DNA of 64,000 nucleotides from Marinobacter sp. C7 (GTDB lineage Bacteria > Pseudomonadota > Gammaproteobacteria > Pseudomonadales > Oleiphilaceae). Below, piece by piece: positions 20,451 to 31,366 of this stretch (position 1 is its first letter; every line of letters begins with the position of its first letter). The notes under the pieces were generated by a model. The model searched no databases and was not told the origin of the DNA. It worked only from the letters and a program-made list of their open reading frames with translations. The DNA lies in assembly GCF_022343555.1 (NCBI RefSeq), contig NZ_JAKQZH010000001.1, positions 1,842,108 to 1,906,107 of the forward strand, read 5' to 3'. The translations under genes were made by a program, and so were the position numbers.

Positions 20451-21281
20451 TCAGCTGGCCGCCCGGGCACGAACGTGAATCGGCCCAAGAGTCTCGGCCT
20501 GCACTACCTCGATCAACTGCTCCTTGACCAGCTCCAGGGTCGCAAGGAAAGTCACCACCACACCCAGGCGACCTTCCTCGAACGTAAATAGACTCTCGAA
20601 GGACACGAAACGGTCGTCCTGAAGGACGGACAGGATGTGCGACATCCGCTCTCGGGTAGACAGGATTTCTTTCTCCACGTGGTGGCTGGTAAAGAGATCC
20701 GCGCGCTTGAGCACCCCCTGCATGGCGAGCAGCAATTCTCGCATCTCCACGTCCGGATGGGGCTGGCTGGAAGGCAGCCTGGGCAGAGCGGCGGACGCTC
20801 CGAAGGTGTCCCGCTCCATGCGCGGCAACTCGTCGATATCCTCAGCCGCCTGCTTGAAACGCTCGTACTGCTGCAGCCGGCGGATCAGTTCCGCCCTCGG
20901 GTCCACTTCCTCTTCATCCTCGGACTCCTGGCGCGGCAGAAGCATCCGGGATTTGATCTCGGCAAGCGTGGCCGCCATCACCAGATATTCCGCTGCCAAC
21001 TCGAACCTCATCGCCTCCACAGCCCCGATATAATCCATGTACTGGCGGGTGATCTCGCTGACATCGATATCCAGGATATTCATATTCTGGCGTCGAATCA
21101 GGTACAGCAACAGATCCAGAGGCCCTTCAAAGGCCTCAAGGAACACCGCCAGGGCATCGGGCGGAATGTACAGATCCTTGGGAAGGTCGACCACCGGCTT
21201 GCCGGAAACCAATGCCAGCGGCTCCTGATTATCAGGCGCCTGCTCTGCCTCCGCTACCGTGGTACTGGTATCGTCCGTCAT
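20451..21281 (-). CDS. scpA: Segregation and condensation protein A (ScpA, kleisin)
   Basis: A 276-residue kleisin subunit bridging the Smc heads. The N-terminal head-neck binding part contains FEGPLDLLLYLIRRQNMNILD, in two pieces FEGPLDLLLYLIRR and NMNILDIDVSEITRQYM. A central ScpB-binding region follows, with MAATLAEIKSRMLLP and an acidic linker, and then the C-terminal winged helix (about 190-270). The first 35 residues are an acidic extension. The gene starts 48 bases after trpS and belongs to the same minus-strand run. Confidence 0.93.
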   Translation of the reverse strand: MTDDTSTTVAEAEQAPDNQEPLALVSGKPVVDLPKDLYIPPDALAVFLEAFEGPLDLLLYLIRRQNMNILDIDVSEITRQYMDYIGAVEAMRFELAAEYLVMAATLAEIKSRMLLPRQESEDEEEVDPRAELIRRLQQYERFKQAAEDIDELPRMERDTFGASAALPRLPSSQPHPDVEMRELLLAMQGVLKRADLFTSHHVEKEILSTRERMSHILSVLQDDRFVSFESLFTFEEGRLGVVVTFLATLELVKEQLIEVVQAETLGPIHVRARAAS

Positions 21282-21329
21282 AGCCTTCCCTCGGATGACG
21301 CTGACCGAAACAGGATCAGCGACTGACTC

Positions 21330-22544
21330 TTAGCGGTAATGGAGCCCCATAGCCGCCCGCACTTCCTCCAGCGTATCCCGGGCCGCGTCCCGCGCATGCT
21401 CACGACCTTCCTGAAGGATGGAATGTACCAGATCCGGATTGCTCTCGTATTCACGGGCCCGTTCGTGCAGAGGCCGCTGTTCTTCGACTATCGCGTCGAT
21501 CAACGGCTTTTTGCAATCGAGGCAACCGATGCCCGCACTGCGGCAACCGGTCTGCACCCACTCCTGGGTATCGGCATCGGAATAGATCTTGTGCAGCCCC
21601 CAGACCGGACACTTTTCCGGCTCGCCCGGGTCTGTACGGCGGACCCGCTGGGGATCGGTCTGCATGGTGCGGACCTTGTCGGCAACCGTGTCCGGCTCCT
21701 CACGCAGGCCGATGTAATTGTTGTAGGACTTGGACATCTTCTGGCCGTCCAGTCCAGGCATCTTGGATTCCGGGGTCAGCAGAGGCTGCGGCTCCGGGAG
21801 GATGACCTTGCCACCGCCTTCAATATAGCCGTACAGGCGCTCACGGTCGCCCAGGGAAATATTCTGCTGTTCTTTCAGCAGTGCACGGGCCGTTTCCAGT
21901 GCCTCGAGATCGCCCTCTTCCTGGTACCGTTTCTTCAGGTTCCGGTACAGCTTGGCGTTCTTCTTGCCCATCTTGACGATGGCACCTTCGGCCTGCTCCT
22001 CGAAGCCCGGTTCCCGGCCATAGATATGGTTGAAGCGGCGCGCGATCTCCCGGGTAATCTCCACGTGGGAGACCTGATCGGCACCCACCGGTACCTTTCC
22101 GGCCCGATAAATCAGGATATCGGCGCTCTGGAGCAATGGATACCCGAGGAAACCATAGGTAGCCAGATCCTTTTCCCGCAGTTTCTCCTGCTGGTCCTTG
22201 AAGGTGGGAATCCGCTCAAGCCAGCCCAGAGGGGTGATCATGGACAGCAACAGGTGCAATTCCGCGTGTTCGGGCACCTGGGACTGGATGAACATGGTGG
22301 AGGAACCCGGGTTCACCCCCGCTGCCAGCCAGTCGATCACCATGTCCCAGACACTCTGCTCGATGCCGGAGGGATCATCGTACTGAGTGGTCAGGGCATG
22401 CCAGTCGGCGATGAAGAAGAAGCACTCATACTCGTGCTGGAGTTTCACCCAGTTTTTCAGCACACCGTGGTAGTGACCAAGGTGAAGCTTTCCGGTCGGA
22501 CGCATGCCCGACAAAACCCGTTGCTGGGAATCTACAGAACTCAA
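21330..22544 (-). CDS. trpS: Tryptophanyl-tRNA synthetase, TTG start
   Basis: A 404-residue class Ic synthetase charging tRNA-Trp. The HIGH-like motif is GKLHLGHYHG and the KMSKS motif is GQKMSKSYNN. The protein is longer than the 334-residue E. coli enzyme because of an insert near residues 190-300. The only start that leaves the N-terminal strand before the HIGH motif intact is TTG at 22544, and it is preceded by AAGGAG (22558-22553) 8 bases away. The next ATG (codon 14) would remove RVLSG. It heads the trpS-scpA-scpB-rluB run and has its own promoter. Confidence 0.93.
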   Translation of the reverse strand: MSSVDSQQRVLSGMRPTGKLHLGHYHGVLKNWVKLQHEYECFFFIADWHALTTQYDDPSGIEQSVWDMVIDWLAAGVNPGSSTMFIQSQVPEHAELHLLLSMITPLGWLERIPTFKDQQEKLREKDLATYGFLGYPLLQSADILIYRAGKVPVGADQVSHVEITREIARRFNHIYGREPGFEEQAEGAIVKMGKKNAKLYRNLKKRYQEEGDLEALETARALLKEQQNISLGDRERLYGYIEGGGKVILPEPQPLLTPESKMPGLDGQKMSKSYNNYIGLREEPDTVADKVRTMQTDPQRVRRTDPGEPEKCPVWGLHKIYSDADTQEWVQTGCRSAGIGCLDCKKPLIDAIVEEQRPLHERAREYESNPDLVHSILQEGREHARDAARDTLEEVRAAMGLHYR

Positions 22545-22599
22545 AGCACGAACTCCTTATGTTTCTAATGATGCGCCGCGAAAAAGAGGCTGACCGGGC

Positions 22600-22628
22600 A
22601 TTATAGTCTGATAGACCTTCGCAGTTAA
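22600..22628 (-). promoter_or_regulatory. Sigma70 promoter of trpS
   Basis: On the minus strand TTAACT (22628-22623) and a perfect TATAAT (22605-22600) are separated by 17 bases. The predicted start is about 48 bases before the trpS start codon. It lies directly after the sucD terminator, which isolates it from the TCA operon. Confidence 0.65.
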
Positions 22629-22640
22629 GGACACAGGCCA

Positions 22641-22683
22641 AAAAACAAAAACCCCCGTGCACCGTCAGGTGCACGGGGGTTTT
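22641..22683 (-). terminator. Rho-independent terminator of the suc operon
   Basis: A 16-bp perfect stem (AAAACCCCCGTGCACC and its complement) with a 4-base loop is followed on the minus strand by TTTGTTTTTT. It lies 18 bases past the sucD stop and is the strongest terminator in the window. Confidence 0.92.
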
Positions 22684-22700
22684 GCTTCCGGAGGAAAGGC

Positions 22701-23573
22701 TTACCAGCCAGTCACTTCCTTCAGGGCCTTGCCGATCTCGGCCAGGCTGCGCACGGTTTTGACACCGGCGTCGTTCAGGGCAGCGAACTTCTCGTCTGCG
22801 GTACCCTTACCACCGGAGATGATCGCACCGGCGTGACCCATACGCTTGCCCGGAGGGGCAGTCACACCCGCGATGTAGGAAACCACCGGCTTGGTTACGT
22901 TCTCCTTGATGAACGCTGCAGCCTCTTCCTCGGCAGTACCGCCGATTTCACCGATCATGACGATCGCTTCGGTTTCCGGATCTTCCTGCAGCAGCTTCAG
23001 GATATCGATGAAGTTGGAGCCCGGGATCGGGTCACCACCGATGCCCACACAGGTGGACTGGCCATAGCCGAAGTCAGTGGTCTGCTTGACCGCTTCGTAA
23101 GTCAGGGTGCCGGAGCGGGATACGATACCGACCTTGCCCTTCTTGTGGATGTGGCCCGGCATGATGCCGATCTTGCACTCGTCCGGAGTGATCACACCCG
23201 GGCAGTTCGGCCCGATCATGCGCACGCCTTTACGATCAACGTATTCTTTGGCGTACAGCATGTCGATGGTCGGGATGCCCTCGGTGATGCAGACGATCAG
23301 CTGGATGCCGGCGTCGGCCGCTTCGATGATGGCGTCCTTACAGAACGGAGCCGGCACGTAGATCACGGTGGCTTCCGCGCCAGTAGCCTCAACGGCGTCA
23401 CGGACGGTGTTGAATACCGGCAGGCCCAGGTGCTCGGTGCCGCCCTTACCGGGGCTTACACCGCCAACCATCTTGGTGCCATATTCAATGGCCTGCTCGG
23501 AGTGGAAGGTACCCTGGGAGCCGGTAAAGCCCTGGCAGATTACCTTGGTGTCTTTGTTAATCAGGATGCTCAT
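22701..23573 (-). CDS. sucD: Succinyl-CoA synthetase alpha subunit
   Basis: A 290-residue subunit of the enzyme that converts succinyl-CoA to succinate with nucleotide phosphorylation. The N-terminal CoA-binding Rossmann domain begins [19 protein letters not shown]. The phosphohistidine His247 lies in [18 protein letters not shown]. The length equals the E. coli protein within one residue. The start overlaps the sucC stop by one base, so the subunits are translationally coupled. It is the last gene of the TCA operon. Confidence 0.97.
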   Translation of the reverse strand: MSILINKDTKVICQGFTGSQGTFHSEQAIEYGTKMVGGVSPGKGGTEHLGLPVFNTVRDAVEATGAEATVIYVPAPFCKDAIIEAADAGIQLIVCITEGIPTIDMLYAKEYVDRKGVRMIGPNCPGVITPDECKIGIMPGHIHKKGKVGIVSRSGTLTYEAVKQTTDFGYGQSTCVGIGGDPIPGSNFIDILKLLQEDPETEAIVMIGEIGGTAEEEAAAFIKENVTKPVVSYIAGVTAPPGKRMGHAGAIISGGKGTADEKFAALNDAGVKTVRSLAEIGKALKEVTGW

Positions 23574-24739
23574 TACTTACCCCCTGCGGCTTTAACGACT
23601 TGCTCTGCAGCATCCGCCAGGCTGGTGGCGGCAATGATGTTCAGGCCACTCTCGGCCAGTACCTTGGTGCCCAGCTCGGCGTTATTACCTTCAAGGCGAA
23701 CAACCACAGGGACTTTTACACCGACTTCCTTAACAGCGCCAATGATGCCCTCTGCGATCATGTCGCAGCGAACAATACCACCGAAGATGTTAACCAGTAC
23801 GGCCTGAACCGCGTCGTCAGACAGGATGATCTTGAACGCTTCGGAAACACGCTCTTTGGTCGCGCCGCCACCTACGTCGAGGAAGTTGGCAGGCTGGCCA
23901 CCGGACAGCTTGATGATGTCCATGGTACCCATGGCCAGACCGGCACCGTTAACCATGCAGCCGATGTTGCCATCCAGAGCTACGTAGTTGAGCTCCCACT
24001 TGGCCGCTTCCGCTTCACGGGAATCTTCCTGTGAAGGATCGTGCATCTCGTGGATCTTCTTCTGGCGGTACAGTGCGTTGCCGTCGACACCAACTTTGGC
24101 GTCCAGGCAGTGCAGGTCACCGGCCGGAGTGATCACCAGCGGGTTGATCTCAACCAGTGCCAGGTCAGCGTCTTCAAACAGCTTGGCGAGGCCCAGGAAG
24201 ATCTTGGTGAACTGACCGATCTGCTTGCCTTCCAGACCCAGTTTGAACGCCAGCTCGCGGCCCTGGTATGGCTGAGCGCCAACCAGCGGGTCGATTTCGG
24301 CCTTCAGGATCTTTTCCGGAGTCTCTTCGGCTACCTTCTCGATCTCAACGCCGCCCTCGGTGGACGCCATGAAGACAATCCGACGGGTACCGCGGTCAAC
24401 AACCGCGCCCAGGTACAACTCGTCCTCGATGTCGGTCAGGGATTCAACCAGAATCTTGCTGACCGGCTGACCGTTTTCGTCGGTCTGATAGGTAACCAGG
24501 TTCTGACCCAGCCACTTTTCGGCAAACTCACGGATTTCTTCTTTGCTCTTGACCAGCTTTACACCGCCGGCCTTACCACGGCCACCCGCGTGAACCTGGG
24601 CCTTCACAACCCAGCCGTCACCGCCGATTTCGTCTGCCGCTGCTACGGCTTCCTTGGGAGTATCGCAGGCAATGCCCTTGGATACGGGCAGGCCGTACTC
24701 AGCAAACAGCTGCTTGCCCTGATATTCATGCAAATTCAT
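23573..24739 (-). CDS. sucC: Succinyl-CoA synthetase beta subunit
   Basis: A 388-residue ATP-grasp subunit that binds the nucleotide and succinate. It opens [19 protein letters not shown], as the family does, and has the [18 protein letters not shown] nucleotide-binding region and the glycine-rich [15 protein letters not shown] motif. The length matches the E. coli protein exactly. It follows lpdA by 36 bases and overlaps sucD by one base. Confidence 0.97.
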   Translation of the reverse strand: MNLHEYQGKQLFAEYGLPVSKGIACDTPKEAVAAADEIGGDGWVVKAQVHAGGRGKAGGVKLVKSKEEIREFAEKWLGQNLVTYQTDENGQPVSKILVESLTDIEDELYLGAVVDRGTRRIVFMASTEGGVEIEKVAEETPEKILKAEIDPLVGAQPYQGRELAFKLGLEGKQIGQFTKIFLGLAKLFEDADLALVEINPLVITPAGDLHCLDAKVGVDGNALYRQKKIHEMHDPSQEDSREAEAAKWELNYVALDGNIGCMVNGAGLAMGTMDIIKLSGGQPANFLDVGGGATKERVSEAFKIILSDDAVQAVLVNIFGGIVRCDMIAEGIIGAVKEVGVKVPVVVRLEGNNAELGTKVLAESGLNIIAATSLADAAEQVVKAAGGK

Positions 24740-24775
24740 AGTAAATGTCCCGAATTAAAGAATTCCTGGTTTGCG

Positions 24776-26221
<1,446 letters not shown>

Positions 26222-26253
26222 TTATCCCGTTCTCTGATTCGTTAAGTGTCAGT

Positions 26254-27474
26254 TCACACGTCCAGCAGAATACGTGCCGGGTCTTCAAGCATTTCCTTGA
26301 TAGCTACCAGGAACTGCACCGCTTCTTTACCGTCGATCATACGGTGATCGTATGACAGCGCCAGGTACATCATCGGCAGGATCTCAACCTGACCGTTAAC
26401 CGCCATCGGGCGCTCCTGGATCTTGTGCATACCCAGGATCGCGGTCTGCGGCGGGTTCAGGATCGGCGTGGAAATCAGCGAGCCGAAGATACCGCCGTTG
26501 GTGATGGTGAAGGTACCACCGGTCATTTCCTCAATGCCCAGCTTGCCTTCTTTGGCCTTGGTTCCGTACTCGACAATCTTCTTCTCGATGTCGGCCAGTC
26601 CCATGGCGTCGGAATCCCGCAGGACCGGAACGACCAGGCCTCGATCGGTAGAAACCGCCACACCGATATCCTGGTAGCCGTGGTACACCATGTCGTTGCC
26701 GTCAATGGACGCGTTCACCGCCGGGAAACGCTTCAGTGCTTCGGTCGCCGCCTTGGTAAAGAAGGACATGAAGCCCAGCTTGATACCGTGACGCTTCACG
26801 AAACTGTCCTGGTACTGCTTACGCAGTTCCATGATCGGCTTCATGTTGACTTCGTTGAACGTGGTCAGCATGGCAGCGGTCTGCTGGGCTTCCACCAGAC
26901 GCTTGGCGATGCTCGCACGCAGGCGGGTCATCGGAACGCGCTTTTCCGGGCGCTCGCCCTGGGCCACATTCACTTCCGGCATACCTGCGGCAGCAGCCGG
27001 CTTGGCGGCGCCACCGGAGGCCTTGCCGCTGTCGATGTGTGCCTGAACGTCTTCCTTGGTAACACGGCCATCTTTGCCGGTACCCTTCACAGCGTTCGGA
27101 TCGACATCGTTTTCCTCGGCCAGCTTGCGCGCGGCCGGGCTCAGGATCGCCTCACCGGAACTGGCCTCTGACTTGGCCTCTTCCTTCGGTGCTTCCTCTT
27201 TGGCTGCAGGTGCTGCAGGCTTGGACTCGCCCGCGGCGCCTTCCTTGAACTTACCGATCACTTCACCGCTTTCAACGGTGTCGCCTTCGCCTTTAACGAT
27301 CTCCTCAATAACACCGTCTGCCGGTGCAACCACTTCGAGGACCACCTTGTCGGTTTCAATATCGACGATCAGTTCATCGCGGGAACAGGCTTCGCCCGGC
27401 TGCTTGTGCCAGGTCGCGACGGTACCCTCTGCGACCGACTCCGGGAAAACGGGGGCTTTAATCTCAGTTGACAT
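26254..27474 (-). CDS. sucB: 2-Oxoglutarate dehydrogenase E2 (dihydrolipoyl succinyltransferase)
   Basis: A 406-residue acyltransferase core of the 2-oxoglutarate dehydrogenase complex. A single lipoyl domain carries Lys43 in [11 protein letters not shown]. An Ala/Pro/Glu-rich linker is followed by the peripheral subunit-binding domain (about 110-145, [19 protein letters not shown]). The catalytic domain ends with [13 protein letters not shown], containing the catalytic His and Asp. The length matches E. coli SucB. It follows sucA by 25 bases. Confidence 0.97.
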   Translation of the reverse strand: MSTEIKAPVFPESVAEGTVATWHKQPGEACSRDELIVDIETDKVVLEVVAPADGVIEEIVKGEGDTVESGEVIGKFKEGAAGESKPAAPAAKEEAPKEEAKSEASSGEAILSPAARKLAEENDVDPNAVKGTGKDGRVTKEDVQAHIDSGKASGGAAKPAAAAGMPEVNVAQGERPEKRVPMTRLRASIAKRLVEAQQTAAMLTTFNEVNMKPIMELRKQYQDSFVKRHGIKLGFMSFFTKAATEALKRFPAVNASIDGNDMVYHGYQDIGVAVSTDRGLVVPVLRDSDAMGLADIEKKIVEYGTKAKEGKLGIEEMTGGTFTITNGGIFGSLISTPILNPPQTAILGMHKIQERPMAVNGQVEILPMMYLALSYDHRMIDGKEAVQFLVAIKEMLEDPARILLDV

Positions 27475-27499
27475 TACAAATCCTTAGTTCGGTAGCTCG

Positions 27500-30337
27500 T
27501 CAGATTTCAAACGCGTCGTTGACCAGTTTCTTCTGCTCTTCGATATGGACAGACATGTGTCCACAGGCAGGAGCAGCCGAGGCATCACGACCGGCATACT
27601 GAAGGTACAGCTTGGGGTTCAGGCGATGCAGCGCATTACGCATATGATGCTGACTGCAGTACCAGGCACCCTGGTTCATCGGCTCTTCCTGACACCAGAC
27701 CACGTTCTTGAGCTTGGTGTACTGGCTCAGCAGCTCATCCAAGTCATCCGCCGGGAACGGATACAGCTGCTCGATACGGACAATAGCGACATCGTCGCGT
27801 TCATCAGCCTTTTTCTTCTCCAGAAGATCAAAATAGACCTTACCACTGCACATGATCAGGCGTGTGACCTTCTTCGGATCGGACGGCTCTTTCTCGGGCA
27901 GCACGGTCTGGAAGGTACCCGAGGTCAGATCGTCCAGTCCTGAGGTTGCTTCCTTGTGGCGCAGCAGGCTCTTCGGTGTGATGGCGACCAGCGGCTTACG
28001 CAACGGGCGCTTCACCTGACGACGCAGCATGTGGAAGACCTGGGACGGCGTGGTCGGCACGCACACCTGAATGTTGTGCTCGGCACACAGCTGCAGGAAG
28101 CGCTCCAGGCGAGCGGAACTGTGCTCCGGGCCCTGCCCTTCGTAACCGTGCGGCAGCAGCAGGGTCAGACCACACAGACGGCCCCACTTGTGCTCGCCAC
28201 TGGTCAGGAACTGGTCGATGACCACCTGGGCGCCGTTAGCGAAGTCACCAAACTGGGCTTCCCAGACAATCAGCGCGTTCGGAGTGGTGGTGGAGTAACC
28301 GTACTCAAACGCCATGACCGCTTCTTCGGACAGCAGCGAGTCGTAGATCTCGAACAACGGCTGGTCGTCGGACAGCTTCTGCAGGGAGATGTGGGTCGAA
28401 CCGTCTTTCTGGTTGTGCAGTACCGCATGGCGGTGCGAGAAGGTACCCCGGCCAACGTCCTGGCCGGTGATGCGAATCGGATGCCCTTCGTTCAGCAGCG
28501 TGGCATAGGCCATCATCTCGCCATAGCCCCAGTTCAGGGCCAGGGCGCCTGCGGTCATCTTCTCGCGGTCATTGACGATCTTGGACACCTGACGCTGAAC
28601 ACTGAACCCCTCCGGCAGGGAGGTGAGCTGCTTGCCCAGCTTCTGGATAGTCTTCAGGTTCACGCTGGTCTTGCACTTGGCTGTCCACTCATGACCCAGG
28701 TACGGCGTCCAGTCAACGTAGAGCTCGGTGTTGGGCTCCTTGACCAGAGACTTGACAACGTGCTCGCCGTTATCCAGGGCGTCACGGTATTCGGTCTCCA
28801 TCTGCTTGGCTTCATCTTCGGAGATGACACCAGCCTCAACCAACTGGTCCGCATACAGGGCCCGCGTAGTCTTCAACTTGCGGATCTTTTCGTACATGAG
28901 CGGCTGGGTCGCGGCCGGCTCGTCCGCCTCGTTGTGACCGCGGCGACGGTAGCAAACGAGGTCGATGACCACATCGCCCTTGAATTCGTTACGGTAATCC
29001 ATGGCCATCTGGGTGGCGAACATGACCGCTTCCGGATCATCGGCGTTCACGTGCAGGATCGGCGCCTGGACCATCTTGGCCACATCGGTGCAATACTCGG
29101 TGGACCGGGCATCATCCTGCTTGCTGGTGGTAAAGCCAACCTGGTTGTTGATGACGATGTGGATGGTACCGCCAACGCCATAGCCCCGGGTCTGGGACAT
29201 CTGGAAGGTTTCCATGACCACGCCCTGCCCGGCAAACGCAGCGTCGCCGTGCATAACGATCGGTACGACCTGGCTGCCATCGGTATCGCCACGACGGGTC
29301 TGGCGGGCCCGCACTGAGCCTTCCACCACCGGCGACACGATCTCCAGGTGGGACGGGTTGAAGGCCATGGCCAGGTGCACTTCGCCGCCCGGGGTCATGA
29401 CATTGGAAGAGAAGCCCTGGTGATACTTGACGTCCCCGGAGCCGGAGTCCGCCAGTTTCTTGCCCTCGAACTCGTCAAAGAGTTCTTTGGGGTTTTTGCC
29501 GAGTGTGTTCACCAGAACGTTCAGACGGCCACGGTGAGCCATGCCGAGAACGATTTCTTTCGCACCATAAGAGCCTGCACGCTGGATCAGCTCATCCAGG
29601 CAGGGAATCAGGCTCTCGCCACCTTCCAGGCCGAAACGCTTGACGCCGGGATAACGGGAACCCAGATACTTCTCAAGCCCCTCCGCCGCGGTCAGGCGCT
29701 CAAGGATGTGCTTGCGCGTGGTTGTCTCGTACTCCGGCCGGGAGCGGACCGGTTCCATACGCTGCTGGAACCAACGCTTAACGCGGGTATCGACAACGTG
29801 CATGTATTCCGCGCCGATACTCTCGCAATAAGTTTTACGCAGCCCGTCGACGATGTCCGAGAGCTTCATGGTCTCGGAACCGAAATTCAGGGAACCGGTC
29901 TGGAATTCGAGATCGAGGTCGGATTCGCCAAGTTCGTGGAACCTGGGGTCCAGGTCTTCTACCTGGGGACGCTGCCACACGCCGAGGGGATCGAGTTTGG
30001 CTTCCTGGTGGCCGCGAAAGCGGAAAGCGTTGATCATCTGGAGCACGCGGATCTGCTTCTTGTCCGCGTCAGATGTGGCGCTGGCGGGAACACCGCTGGT
30101 AGCCAGGAAACGCTGGTTTCGGGAAATGTGCTCGAACTGTTCGCGGATGGAAGAGTGGACGATGTCGCGGCCGTGGTAGCCGTCAACGCTGGGAAGCTTG
30201 TCAAAGTAGCTTCTCCACTCTTCGGGAACGGCGTTGGGGTCTGTCAGGTAGGTTTCGAAAAGCTGTTCAACGTAGGCAAGATTTCCACCCTGCAGGTGGG
30301 AAGTCTGCCACAACTGCTCCATTATGCTTTCGTGCAT
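27500..30337 (-). CDS. sucA: 2-Oxoglutarate dehydrogenase E1
   Basis: A 945-residue thiamine-diphosphate enzyme that decarboxylates 2-oxoglutarate and passes the succinyl group to SucB. The N-terminal segment (WQTSHLQGGNLAYVEQLF) is the E2-binding region of this family. The ThDP core includes LGMAHRGRLNVLVN, HGDAAFAGQGVVMETF and CYRRRGHNEADEPAATQP. The length fits the 930-945 range of OdhA/SucA proteins. It is first of the suc genes; sdhB lies 307 bases upstream on the same strand. Confidence 0.97.
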   Translation of the reverse strand: MHESIMEQLWQTSHLQGGNLAYVEQLFETYLTDPNAVPEEWRSYFDKLPSVDGYHGRDIVHSSIREQFEHISRNQRFLATSGVPASATSDADKKQIRVLQMINAFRFRGHQEAKLDPLGVWQRPQVEDLDPRFHELGESDLDLEFQTGSLNFGSETMKLSDIVDGLRKTYCESIGAEYMHVVDTRVKRWFQQRMEPVRSRPEYETTTRKHILERLTAAEGLEKYLGSRYPGVKRFGLEGGESLIPCLDELIQRAGSYGAKEIVLGMAHRGRLNVLVNTLGKNPKELFDEFEGKKLADSGSGDVKYHQGFSSNVMTPGGEVHLAMAFNPSHLEIVSPVVEGSVRARQTRRGDTDGSQVVPIVMHGDAAFAGQGVVMETFQMSQTRGYGVGGTIHIVINNQVGFTTSKQDDARSTEYCTDVAKMVQAPILHVNADDPEAVMFATQMAMDYRNEFKGDVVIDLVCYRRRGHNEADEPAATQPLMYEKIRKLKTTRALYADQLVEAGVISEDEAKQMETEYRDALDNGEHVVKSLVKEPNTELYVDWTPYLGHEWTAKCKTSVNLKTIQKLGKQLTSLPEGFSVQRQVSKIVNDREKMTAGALALNWGYGEMMAYATLLNEGHPIRITGQDVGRGTFSHRHAVLHNQKDGSTHISLQKLSDDQPLFEIYDSLLSEEAVMAFEYGYSTTTPNALIVWEAQFGDFANGAQVVIDQFLTSGEHKWGRLCGLTLLLPHGYEGQGPEHSSARLERFLQLCAEHNIQVCVPTTPSQVFHMLRRQVKRPLRKPLVAITPKSLLRHKEATSGLDDLTSGTFQTVLPEKEPSDPKKVTRLIMCSGKVYFDLLEKKKADERDDVAIVRIEQLYPFPADDLDELLSQYTKLKNVVWCQEEPMNQGAWYCSQHHMRNALHRLNPKLYLQYAGRDASAAPACGHMSVHIEEQKKLVNDAFEI

Positions 30338-30644
30338 CTTGAATAGCTCACCTTGGGCTGGTGCGGGGAGCCGGTATGGTCGGTCAGGGGTAAAACTCAG
30401 TCAATACGGGAATCTACGGCATGACTTTGACCACCACACGCGACACGGATGTTTTCCATTCCCCAGTGGTTTTTATACTCGGCAAAGCCGCGAAAACCTT
30501 TTAAGTTATCGTCACGGCATGCGTAGTGTGCACCCGACTAAGACTTTTGACCATAAGCCTTTGGTTGAAGGCCCCGCGTAGAGCGAGGCCTTCGGGGTGC
30601 TAACCTGGTCAGAACAGTATAGCGTCTGTGTCGGAATCCGCTGA
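30338..30644 (-). other. Intergenic region between sdhB and sucA
   Basis: This 307-base gap holds no convincing gene. On the minus strand TATAAA (30477-30472) is a possible -10 box for sucA, but no acceptable -35 stands at the right distance. A hairpin (GAAGGCC/GGCCTTC, with inner CGC/GCG) lies at 30567-30593, soon after the sdhB stop. It has no T tract and may be a processing or attenuation site. Read-through from sdh into suc is likely, as in related bacteria. Confidence 0.4.
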
Positions 30645-31349
30645 TCAGGTCGCCCGTTGCAGCAGGAGATTCCGGATATGGCCGATAGCCCTTGTGGGGT
30701 TCAGGCCTTTCGGGCAGACGCTGACACAGTTCATGATGCCCCGGCAGCGGAACACACTGAACGGATCGTCGAGATTGGCCAGGCGGTCCGCCTGGGCAGT
30801 ATCACGACTGTCCGCCAGGAACCGGTAGGCCTGCAACAGGCCGGCCGGACCAATGAACTTGTCCGGGTTCCACCAGAAGGACGGGCAGGAAGTGGAACAG
30901 CAGGCACAGAGAATACACTCGTACAGGCCATCCAGCTTCTCCCGGTCTTCCGGAGACTGCAGACGCTCGATTGCCGGCGCCGGCTGGTCATTGATGAGGT
31001 ACGGCATGACCTTCTCGTACTGCTTGTAGAACAGGCTCATGTCGACCACGAGGTCACGGATGACCGGCAGCCCCGGCAACGGCCGCAGCACCAGCTTGTC
31101 GTTCTTCACCACCTGGGATACCGGGGTGATACAGGCCAGGCCGTTCTTGCCGTTCATGTTCATGCCGTCGGAACCGCAGACGCCTTCGCGGCAGGAGCGA
31201 CGGTAGGACATGGTCGGGTCTTTTTCCTTTACCAGATTCAACACGTCCAGGACCATCAGGTCCTTACCCGCGGGAATCTCGATCTCAACGTCCTGCATAT
31301 AGGGGGCGTTGTCAGTCTCGGGGTTGTAACGGTACAGGCTTACCAACAT
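30645..31349 (-). CDS. sdhB: Succinate dehydrogenase iron-sulfur subunit
   Basis: A 234-residue subunit that carries electrons from SdhA to ubiquinone. The N-terminal 2Fe-2S domain has SCREGVCGSDGMNMNG, then a later Cys. The C-terminal domain holds the 4Fe-4S and 3Fe-4S ligands in CILCACCSTSCPSFWWN and CRGIMNCVSVCPKGLNP. The length is about that of E. coli SdhB (238). It begins 17 bases after the sdhA stop. Confidence 0.97.
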   Translation of the reverse strand: MLVSLYRYNPETDNAPYMQDVEIEIPAGKDLMVLDVLNLVKEKDPTMSYRRSCREGVCGSDGMNMNGKNGLACITPVSQVVKNDKLVLRPLPGLPVIRDLVVDMSLFYKQYEKVMPYLINDQPAPAIERLQSPEDREKLDGLYECILCACCSTSCPSFWWNPDKFIGPAGLLQAYRFLADSRDTAQADRLANLDDPFSVFRCRGIMNCVSVCPKGLNPTRAIGHIRNLLLQRAT

Positions 31350-31366
31350 TCTCTACATCCTCCCCT

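Noticed and set aside
30472..30500. A promoter for sucA based on TATAAA
   Set aside because: No -35 hexamer stands at 16-18 bases and there is no extended -10, so I list it only as a possibility in the gap description.
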